Assembly (NCBI GenBank): GCA_963931925.1
Contig: OZ007570.1
Location: 47,490,056 to 47,554,055, forward strand
Reading direction: 5' to 3'
DNA length: 64,000 nt
DNA from: Onchidella celtica
Lineage: Eukaryota > Mollusca > Gastropoda > Systellommatophora > Onchidiidae
Position numbers and translations under genes: made by a program. This document shows positions 35,501 through 47,500 of the stretch, one piece after another (within the stretch, counting starts at the first letter, position 1; each line of letters starts with the position of its first letter). Below the pieces are notes generated by a model, which saw nothing but the letters and a program-made list of their open reading frames with translations, made no database searches and was not told where the DNA came from.

Positions 35501-38500
35501 GTAAATGATTTGACAACATCAATGGTGAGAAGGAAATTTTAATAATATGCAAGAGAAAAAGGAGAAAAGCTGAATTAACCACATCCAAAACAGGAAAATC
35601 AATACAACAAAGCAAAGTGGGTCCATAACCAAGGGTAAAAGACACAGCCACCAATAAGAACTCTGGAACTTAAGGTCAAGGGTCACAATATTCAATACTG
35701 AGGGAGTGCCATTCTGAATTTACCGCAGTTCAGCTTCTTTTCTGGCAAATTCTGTGTTGTGAACATTGCGTAGTTTTTCTAAATCAAGTTCCTGTGACCT
35801 GGTCAGCTGTTCCTTTTCCTCTGTCTGAGCCGATTCCAGCTCTTCTCGCAATTTGCTGGTGGGCAATAACAAATGGTGAGCTGTTTGCTTGGCAACTGAT
35901 TTTGTTAGACTTCAAGTGTCATCACATAAAATTCCATTAAAAAAAATCACAATTCAACAAAGTAAACCTCAGGTAAGTAAGTAGTGTCAACTGAATCACT
36001 AATACACAGTGTAAAGTGTGGCCCATAAAAGGTCTTTCCATACACATGAAAATAATCTATCAATTTCACTACTTGAGGATTTTTGCCGTTTCCATTTCCA
36101 CACACACGAAAACCCAGCTTTGCTAGGCAATAAATCATCAAGACTAAAACTACTTATTTTATTCTTTGTTGAATGCTTGAAATAATATGTAGTGTCATCA
36201 AAAATCAAATGAAAACACTTTAAAGCATTCAATGTGAGCCGGAGACTGCAGTTTAAAAGATAATAAACAAAAAAGAAAAAAAATCTCTGACATTTCCCTG
36301 GCTATAAATTGAAAATGAAAACTGACAAAGTGTCATTTCATTCTGGAAATATCAAACGTAGAAAAAAGAACTATACTATTATTAGATGAAAAATGTAAGC
36401 AGAGTTGAAACTGTAAATGTATTAGATATTCCTTTGCAAAAATGCACAAAAATGAAAGCTGAAAATGTATTGCAATATAATCCATAGACAGACAGAAAGT
36501 TAACTATTTCTTCATAGCAAAAATATAATTTTTTTCTTTTGTAAGACTAAAAACTACTTTAAAACTTTCACATACTCTTTAAATAAGCTTTCTATCACAG
36601 CAAACACTACGATTGCGATCTCATTGAAAAAAATATCAACAACAACTGTGTACTTCATGTCACTCAACACATGTTTCCTCAGGTGGTTATCACAAATGCA
36701 AAAAACAGATACTACAAGGCAATGGCAAGAATCAGAATGAAACAGAAAATAAGACCATTGTAAATTTCATTCCCTGTTGTTTTTTTCCCCCACTACTTTT
36801 CCACATTTTATTTGGATGACATTACTAGATAGTGAAGAGTTCCGCTATGGAACCTACCCAGCCAGCAACTCTATGAAAATCTGATGTTTAGGAATGATGC
36901 CAAGTTTGCACATAGAAATGACATTGTTCCTCTAGATCTGCTGGTTACGACATCGCGCCACCGTCGGTTTCATGTAGGAACCCGCCCCTATGGTAATCCT
37001 ACCAATTCTATGTAACTCTTCATCGGACTGACATGGTGACGCTGGCTCGGCAATTTCCTGCAAACAATTACTTCTATTGCTTACAGGACAGAAAGATGAG
37101 ACACATGGCAAGAATTAAGTGACTAATAACGATATTCCGAAAGATGGCAATATTACTGTAATTTTAAATGTTTGACTACAATTTAAAGGAGAAAAAAAAG
37201 TATTTTTGAGTTTGCGCAAAGTTATGAGTGTCAAAAAAAAAATGAAATAAAGAAAAAAGAAAATAAATCCTACTTTATTGTTTCTTTCTTTTGTGCTCTA
37301 ATCTTCCGCTCTTCCTCCTCTGCATCTTTCTTGATCTCATCCCTCAGCTTCTTCAGTCTCCTGTCCTTGTCCTGAAAGATGATGAAAAACAACAACCGAA
37401 AAAAAGATATGAAAAAAGATTTATTTTCCAAAAATAACTACCTATGACAGTATTTCATCAAGGCTGCATGATTCCCAATGTTCATCAGTATGATTTTGAT
37501 ATTACTTAGAATCTGCAGACTGACTAGACAATGACAGAAAAGTGAGGGAAAAAAATGTTTTAAACACGTGTTAATGTCAACAAACAGCAAAAAAAATAAA
37601 GCGAGTGATAATGATGGGTATGATGATGGCAATAACTATCTTCTTCTTCTTTGTTCAGTTTGTAATACCTGGGCTAGATCCCCCAAGACAGGTCTTTCCT
37701 ACCAAATCCACAGTCAACTGCAAGTTCTCTGCTGATCCCCATAGTTTTTGCATGGTGCTTTTCTCAGCGGGCTATTTTTTCGATCTCAAAAAAAGACAAC
37801 AACTATGAAATTACGACTGTGAACATAAGTTTTACTGACCTCCAACAACTCTAGCTTTGCATTTTCCACTTCCCGTTCCAGTTTAGTCTGCATTTCCTGA
37901 AGTGCTTTCTCATTGACAGTGGAGATTCGGAGTTCCTCTTCTTTAAGGAATTGTTCTTGTGCTCTCCTATGGAAAGGTTAACAAATGTTCTCTAGTTACT
38001 CTCTGTTCATTGGCTCAATGAAAAACTGCAGAATTCATATGTTTGTCTGACTGTTTCCTGATTAGACATCAAATGACCATCTGCCTTTCAATCCTTTTAT
38101 ATAGCTATCACTGTATCACTTCATCCATCTTTCCGATTTGTTCTTTTGTCCATGCATTCATTATTCTAATACTTTATTCATTTATTCATCAGTGTTACTG
38201 TAACAGCTGAGGTTGTTCTAGCACGTTATAGTAGGGGGGAATTAGTTGATCTAACTACAACCCTTTAGAAAACGAAACTATTACAGCTGTAAAATAAATA
38301 AACACGAGATCCGACGATAGATTAAATAATACTAAAGTTTAATAACTGTATAGTGAACAATAAATTACTAGGAAGACACCAGCGAAACTAAATATCTACG
38401 CCACACAAAAGGAAACTCACTTACTCACCCCACCAACCACTCACACAGGTCTATATATATAAACATTCCTACAGAAAGTTCCCGAAATAAACGTTACCTT

Positions 38501-41500
38501 TGCCCTCGCACAAACTAACCAATCACGCATCAATACGTCATCAGGTTACATCACCCAAGGCCAAATCTGGCGTAAACATTCGTTTCCACAACGTTATCGA
38601 ATATTCGGGAACATACTAATATTTACTGAACGAGTCAAAACACCTGACAACAAGCGAGCGAGGAAAAAAACTACTCACTAGAAAAGAAGGTCAGGTCACG
38701 GAGTACAGTCAACAATAAAATGAAAAAAGTAGTGGACACATGCTCAGCCACCAGCACAACAACAAAACCGGGGGAGGGCAAGGGGTAGCCCGCAGATGCT
38801 ACAGTTACACCACATGCCAAGACAGACACAAATAGTTACAATAATATACATTTATTCTTTCATCTATGCAGCCAACTCCTCTTAAGTACATGAATTCATC
38901 TGACTGCTGTCACTATTGCCATCCATCCATTTCTCCATCTACCAGTTCATTCACTCAAAAAGCTAATCAGCACTGCATCTATAGACCAGTCTCACATCTA
39001 AAAATATATAGTCACATCCATCCGTCCTTCCACATTGTCACTGCTTCACACTAATGACATAAGTTATTCTTGACACTTTTGAAATATTAAGAACAAAGTG
39101 TTTCTTTTCCTGTTATCTGATGATTTATGCCATTATGATTCTATTGGATTTCACATTTTCATACTGTTGCATTTATTTTCTGTAAAATTATCTGATAGCC
39201 CTCAGGCTCAGGAATGCAATGTCTGAAATATGCCATTATCGTAAGGCAGTGACGACATATTCGTCCCACCCTTCATAATTTTACCCTCCCATTCAACTAT
39301 CCATTAGTTACAGCCCTTACTTGTCAGCAGCAGCTGCAGCCACTTCTGCCTTCTTCTTTCTCTCAGCATCGAGGTCTAAGGGTGAAATTTTGCCCCCAGG
39401 TGAATCTTCTCTTGCTGTTGACTTCAGAGACAATGTTCCATCAATGTCCTGATGTAAAGACAAGAAATACCAGATTAGGATCACTTCCTGAGTTCTAGAA
39501 TCAAAACCTTTGAAATACCTACCTTATACTGATATAGTAACAGAGTCAAAATGTGGCAAAATGAAAAAGTTGTATGTAGCAAAGCCTCCAGTTAGAAACA
39601 GTACAGAAACAATACAATAAAATGCGAAGATGCGAGGCTTTGCTACACACAACTTTTTCTATTTGCCATATTTTGACATTGCTTCAAGCCTTGCTGTGAC
39701 CCCACAGATTTTCTGTGGTTTCTATGATTTGGTAACAATGACTACCCCATTTATGCAATCTCCAAATGACCACAGTTTCTCCGCCTGTACCCATAGCAAT
39801 ATGTGGACAATTAAATTTTTCCTACAGATGATGACTACAACTTTCATGACTACATGACTTTAAACAATTAAGGAATTATTTGGCATCAATACTTTTGTAA
39901 ACTGTTACTTTGTGTATGATCTTTCATTACCAGTGACCAAAACAAAGTAAAATATTTCTGGCAACCTTCTGGGTATTAAACAAATGCATTTCTAGAATAT
40001 ATAAAACCCAAAACTTATTTATACTTTCAAACATAAATACAAAATTTATTTTGAAAAAAGTTCTCACACAAAGCAGAAAAATTTTGAATTCAATCATCAA
40101 ATGGGCAGTGAAAGAAAGGTATTTTCTTTGACAGGCATTTACGTGGATGATATGAAAAAAACACACAAAAAGAACAATAACACTGCAAATGAGTTTCAGC
40201 AGTAATGGATGAAGAGCTTGTAAATAAAACTCCACAATATTATGGAGGAAAAACATATACAGACAGAAACTAGAACAGGAGAAGTCTTTTCCTATAACAA
40301 AGATCTGAAATTCAAGAGACCTTAGAAAATCTCTGTCCTTGATATTAATAGATGTTTTATTCCATTCTTTCCCCACATGTAAACTGCTACAGTTTAGGAC
40401 ATTCTGCACAATCACTAATACAATGTTTTACATAAATCCTACATCCATTTCATAAATTGCTAGATACTTTATTACTTCCAAGGACTGGCAAATACAAAAA
40501 GTCCATGATAATCATGCTTCATTATATTTTCCTTTCTGACAATACCTTTTTTTTTTCAGCAATAAAACCAAACCACTAACAGTCTAGGGACTTCCCTTTG
40601 TATACATTCATTTACCTAACCTTGAAGGCAAAAATTCTGAGCATCAAAACAAAAAAGATAAAACAATAAGAAAGATATAATACGTAGCATACAGTCAGCT
40701 TACATAAAAATCATTATTGCATACACAAATTAATGCCAGAAGCTTCCATGAATAGATAATGATTGAAGGGTGTTTTGAAAGAAGGGCAGAACAGGAAAAC
40801 TGAGACTGAGATAATATTAAATTTGTATTCAGTACAGGTTAAGCACCTCAGACCTGAAATAACTGGAAAAAAATTGAAATGATGATGAAGGAAAGTAACA
40901 ACCAGCCTGAACGTATTTCAGTATTTGTTTACGGATGGAACAAACAGAAAATACAAGCTAAGATCCAGGTACCCTTCATGCGAACTTGTCCTTTTGTTTG
41001 AACTGTTTAAAACTTTCTGACTGCCCATTCAATGGAAAAAATAAATTCCATAGGTGCTGTCTGATATAGACCAAAAAACAAAAAAAATAATGATTATGTG
41101 CTGCAGCACAAAGTTTGCTATTTCCCCTCTTCTCATTGATGCTGCAATTATAAAAAACATTACGTCTTGAAAACACAATCAACTAGCTGGTGTAAAACAG
41201 AGCTGCGTGATTATATTGAAGGAAAGGATTCCTGAGTTACACTGTTAAAGAACAAATAAATAACTGTAAATTTTCTCAGACTCAGAAGACTCTTTTGTTA
41301 ACAGTAAACTCAGTAAAGATTTCCTTTACATTCTGGTAACTTGTGTATTTTGTGAACAAATCAAATATGAAAATCATATGAGTTGAGCCTGTTGAGTCAC
41401 ACCATTTATGATACGACAGAGTTGAAGTAAAACTTACATTATGCTTTACTAAAATAAACACATCAAGGCTTGCACAAAATAACAATTTTCCTGAAGAACA

Positions 41501-44500
41501 AAAATTTGATTGGGTCTGAGAAGCTGAAATCCCAATAAATATTAAACAAACCATAGTGTGTTCAAAGCCTGTATCTGGATGGCTCATGGCAGAAGCAGAG
41601 AACAGAATGCAACAGAAGGAGAATACGATAGAATATAGCTTGCCCCATTATAAACAGTCTGTTAATGGACAAAGACAGAGCTTTGCTTTTATTTTGCTAC
41701 CTGCTTTTACATAGAACAAAACATATTCTGTTTTATTGTCTGTCAACATATTATGTATTCAGTAATCAATAATCTTTCAGTTCACTCTATTGGGTGTGGA
41801 AGAAAAGCAGTCTTTATCTATTACAGTTACTTACATATTTATTAATGCAAGGGTTGGTGAAGGGGCAGAGCAGCAACAGAAAGATGGTGCAGAGATAGTG
41901 CAACACTCAATAGAAGTTGGAAAAACAGATGCATTACAAAATGAAATATTGATGTTTGATTTGCTGAATACTAAGCAACTTCAGGTTAGCTTACCTTTGT
42001 ATTTTCCTTCATGCAGATTGAAATGAATGCAAAGCAAAGGATTTTATGTTCTTCAGAGTGAGCTGCGGTGCTCTTTATATACTATATCAAAACTGATACC
42101 AATGCCCTAATTACTCAATACAAAAGGAATTTTAATTGCAGAAACACTCAGTTTTAGCCTAAAATGCAGTGTGACAGAATCTACTTTGATAACATTATTG
42201 TGCAATTTACAGATGTTCAGGAGGTGATATAAAACCATGAAGCAAAAAGCTCCAGTTTAAATTTATGTTCCTTTTATCCATTTCCGGCAAAAGTTTCAAT
42301 CTGATGTAATCCTGTGTATGCATATAGATGGGATTCGGGTAGCCTGGCCAACAATCTTATCTTTCACTTATCAGAAAAGATAGAAGCCTCATTATCTTGA
42401 GCAAAGACCGAAGTTGTTTGCTTATCCTTTTAGGAAGGCTTTTGCGATGCATCTGACAAAGGATCATATGAAAAGTAGAGTATTATAAATAGATAAGGTT
42501 TTGGACTTGCCATGGCATAGACGAAAAAATGTTTAAAATAATAAGATTTGAGGATGTAAAAGGTTTGTCAAAGTAGCGGGCTCAAAGCATTTTCATTTTT
42601 TTTTTGCTTTTTCTTTTTTTTTTTCCAGAAAAAAAAAAAAAACAGCAATATATTTTACTACCTTGCAGTTCTGAAACACGGAAAACAATTTGGTACTTTA
42701 GTTTGTGCATGAATTTCCTCCTCACATATAGGGAAGAATCAAATCACAAAAACATATCGAACATTGTGAACTATTTTGTTTTGGTAAGTTTCCATTTTAT
42801 GCGCTGCTACTTCAGAAAACAATCTCACAACAATAGTAGCAGTGTTAAAGTAACTTTACAATGAATGTAAAAATGTAACAGTCCATTACCGAGTGCAGAA
42901 AAGCTCAATTTTTATGACTTACATTCTTTACAAGGCTAACGTAAATAATTTTATTACATCTCTTTCCATTAAAATAAACTAAAGTGCAGATATATATGAA
43001 TAAGTGGAATTATACAATCTGAGTTTCCCATCACCTCAAAAGTGTGCCACACATGTTAGCCTATAACTGCAAATTGACAAATGCCTGCTCTTACCTGGCC
43101 TAAACTACTGCCAACTCTGTTTATCTACAAGTTAAATAATGCAATACATGTAAAAAACAGTGACAAAATTGAATCATTCTATATGTTTCTGTTATATTCA
43201 CAAATGCAATAAAATACTAATTCATAGAAATTGATAAATAATTCTGCAAAATGAAGTTACAGTTTAAAAAATATTAATCAACAGCTGTGAAACAATAAGT
43301 ACAAATGAATCCTTAGAAAAGTTAGTCATTTTTCATTTTGAACATGCGATTATTAAAAATGTAAGAAATTAAAGGAAAAAAGAAGCTTGAAGCAACTATA
43401 AATAGCAATTTAATCTAAAATCACTAGTTTCTGCTACCTAGCTTTGAGTTCTATAGGTTTAATTCAGGTCTAACATTTAAATATCTGACGTAAACATCTG
43501 ACACTTAGACCAGAGGAATACTGAGTACACAAAACAAACCCATCATGGTAAACAATACTGAAGCCATTCAGATGGAATTTCTTTCTAAAATTTACTTCAC
43601 CTGGCCTTTGCACACAATTGAAACAAATATAATAAACACTTGATCTCTGCAAATTCAAAGCACATTTCCACAGGTATCAAGACTTTCATCATTCTTGCAA
43701 GACAAGGATAACAGTGTCAATTTGTCTCCAAGTACTGCTTTATTCTATCTTCACTTTTTACAAAAACTGAGATAAGGCAATAACATGACATAACTAAGTG
43801 TGCTCTACTATTCCTACAAGAATGGTGGAGGTATCTTACCTCTGGGAGTAGATTTTATGGCGTTTTATAGCATATAGGTGATCTTACACTCCATAAATTT
43901 TGCCTACAAAACTTAACAAGTCATCCCCTCAAAAGGCATTGATCTTAAAAAAGAATAAAGCAGTACTAGGGTGACAAATTGAATATTCAATAAATAAAAA
44001 TCCAACAAACTAAAAGAACTCGAGCTATCAGGCAAATGCCTCTCCACAAAAAGAAATCTTTTTTACACTTACCTTCTCTAAAGATCCTCTTAATCCAGGT
44101 TCCAAGTTCTCAAACTCAAGCAATTTCTCTGATAAATTTTTGTCCAAGCCAAAGTCCTGATAAAGTCAATAAAAACAATATCAGGTTTCAGTTGCAAATG
44201 GTTCACTATATAATACAAAATTTACAGAACTAATATCTTACAAACAGTATCTGATCCAAATCCATTTTTACATTGATTGTTCAAACTTTAGGCTGAGTGT
44301 CTACAGAGCCCTAATTGTCTGAGAATTAGAAGCATTTCATGACAACAGAGTGTTAACAGTTTAATATCAAATCTTATATCATTTTGGGGAATGGGTAGAA
44401 GCAGAGCAAATTGGAAATACTTTCTGTGAAACTTACAATTCAGTTCTTTTTAACTGTCTAATACTAAATCTTTCAGTACTTGCAGACTCTGATTGACAAT

Positions 44501-47500
44501 ACAAACTAATGTATTAACTTTATTTGTTTCTCAAATACATGAAATGCAAGGACTGTACTTTAAGGTAAATGTTAATCCACAAGTATGGTTTTTTTCCCGT
44601 TTCTGGCTGCACAATAGAATTCATTCCCAAGAAATTATGGTCAAGGCTGTGTGTTTCAACCTATGTATTTCAATAAACAAACTACAGCAGTCATGTTACT
44701 GGGCTGATAAACTCAATGCAAAAACAAACACTATAACATACCACTTCTTTGTTGTAGTCGTCACTATCACTTTCACTCTCTACTTTAGGTCCGATATGAT
44801 TATCCTCAGAATCTGGTTCTGATTCCTGCAGTGGAAACAAAAGAAATGTGGGAGGATAAATTTTTATCTCACTACTTATAGGACAACTAACACAAAATAA
44901 CCTGAACAGTTCCACTTTACTGGATCCACTCGTAACAATAGCTTGACTTCAGCTCGGATCACTAACTTATAGTCCTTGCAGCACAAATTTACACTCGGTT
45001 TGCTGCAATGTTTTGGTTTTTACGTTCTTGTCATGAATTGGTTGATGATCAGACTGCTTCTGAATTCAGCCAAATTGTCAATTTAAAAATTCTGTATCAA
45101 ACAATACATGTTGATGTGTGTAAGGGTTTTCATTATTATTCAACATTGGCAAAACAATTTACTGCAACACATTAAGACCTGCAAAACGTCTGTTTGCACA
45201 TCCTTACATTTTTCTGTGTCCCAGTCTAAAATACATTAGACCCTCTCTCTGTTTCTTAAACTTACGCAGTTGTGACACTTTATCACAGCATGGATACACT
45301 ACTAAATGAGTTTGCCTTGCTTCTAACAAAGGGAGTTCACAGGACTGATGAAAAGGGAAATTGGGACGGATTCAGTTGCTGCTGCCAACGGCACTACCGG
45401 GTATTCATCTTTTCTTCTACTCTGCTGTACGGCAATGCCCCAAGCCCATCCCCTCTCCCCCTAGACTCTCCACACCCCAGAGAAATGAAGACCTCACCCG
45501 ATGGAAAAGACAGAGACAATACTCATACAGCCAGTTACCGACACAGGCGAGACTATCCTACCAAAAATACCATAAGTGTATGTTGTGAAACTTACTTCAT
45601 ATCCCAAGGCAGCTATGTCATGCACGCCAAAGTCCAAGCCATGGTTTCTGGGACGATCATCCTCCTACGACAGCAGAGTAAATAACCATAAGTTTCTCAT
45701 AACACAGAAGACTAAAAACACCATTAACATCAACAGCTTAAGTTTTTGACTGTTAAGTTTCATGTAGAATTATTTCATGCATTTCAGTTCATGAACTGCT
45801 GTGATAGACGAGATATGAAACTGTCATTACTTTTATTGAAAGAGAGACTTGACCTCTCACAGAATTCCTAGAGCTGGCTTGTCAAAGATGTTCATCCCTA
45901 AAACTCTGATGGATTTCCTTCCAACTAGACTTGAGAAAAACATATGTCACAATAAGTTATTACACTGTACTCTTAATCCTTTACAAGTATAAATAAAGCA
46001 CTTATAATGACAATTTTATTTTTGACTGAACAGTTTCTTTTTTTGAGGCTCCTAATCTTGATCAAAAGATTGGAATGTGAAAATGGAAAGGAAATCATAT
46101 CAGGCAATAAAAGACAGAAATGAAGGAGAAACGGCAGGGTGGAAAGACAGAAGAATGGATGAAAAAATCAATGAACAGATGGAAATGCAGAAGCTGTGTG
46201 GAAGAAGAGGTCAGAATGCAGAAAACATGAATTGACACATTAAACTAAGCAAAAGAGCTCACATCATCTTCTTCATAGTCTCCAGAGTACACAGGAAGAC
46301 TGACGCTACTTGTCACATTCAAGCTCTTTGATTTCAAGGATCCAGTGGTGGTGTTAAAGCTACCCCTCATCTGAAATAGACACATAAAATCAAAGGTGGA
46401 ATATAATTGCTAAATCAATTCTTATATCAAAAGCTTCAGTCATTGAAGAAAAAGAAAGAATGTGGCAAAACAATGTATATCAAGTGCGGTCATTTTAAAA
46501 AACAAGAGCCCTATGTAACAAATTTGTAATTAAAATGGTGATAGATGTTTGCTGACAGTTACTGTTTCCTTTTAATGTTGCCTGATATGAAACTAACACC
46601 AACTTGTCTAACCTGCTGAGAGTTCCCAGCTGATCCCCTGACGCCTGATGCCCCTCCTGTGCTGTCAGCTGATCTGAGTGGTCCCAGAGGGTTTGGACCG
46701 CCCTTGTGTAATTGTGGGGTCCCCATACTTGGCTCGGCCTTCAGCGACAGTGGGTTCAACTATGAACACCAAACATGATGGCTATTTATTATAGATACTG
46801 GCTATATTTGCTGTTACAATTAGTATAAACATAACAAAGATATAAAGAAGCCCTTAGTTCATTCCTCTACATTTACGTCATGGCCACAAATGCAGGCTAT
46901 CCATCTTTTTTCTTGATGGTTCCATTGTTATGATTCTGTTGCCTGGAATTTTTGTCTGCATCTTTATGTAGTTGTCAAGTAAATTAAATAAGCAGTACAC
47001 CTAGCTCTTCAGATCCACAAATGTGTGGTGCATGAACTGATCAAAAGACTTCTTGACATAAAGAAATGTCATGTCTGACACATGACATCATAAACAGAGT
47101 GACTTGTTTCCCAAATGGCGAGAAAACTGCATGGGAAAGTAGGTTTTTACAAAACTGTCCAAAACCTTTCAAACAGTTAGTGCACTCTATTCTTGGTTCT
47201 GATGGACTGTTTCATAGTGTAACAAACTACAATTTTTCATAAGTAATGTAACAAACTACAATCTCTTTCTGCTGCATTCTATTCTGTGTTCTTTCACAGG
47301 CTCATAAACTACCGCAAAAGCCTTTCCGATTTTCCCTTCAAACACATCATCTCGAGTTTCCCATAATGCACATCTGACTTTCACAAGAATGATTCCAATA
47401 GCTATTTTTCTAACCCCATCAAAATCTGTTAGGACATCTGAGAACCTCATGCATAAGTGAATCTCTAAATACTTTATTTCCCCAAAGTATCTTGATGCAT

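Noticed and set aside
39927..40415. 162-codon minus-strand frame in CEP164 intron 9
   Set aside because: Phe/Ile/Leu-rich translation of AT-rich DNA with no domain; exons 9 and 10 join in phase without it.
41860..41985. Plus-strand exon-like segment [19 protein letters not shown]
   Set aside because: It has a plausible composition and ends CAG/GTTAGC, but there is no partner exon or start nearby and it is antisense inside a CEP164 intron. Not enough to call.
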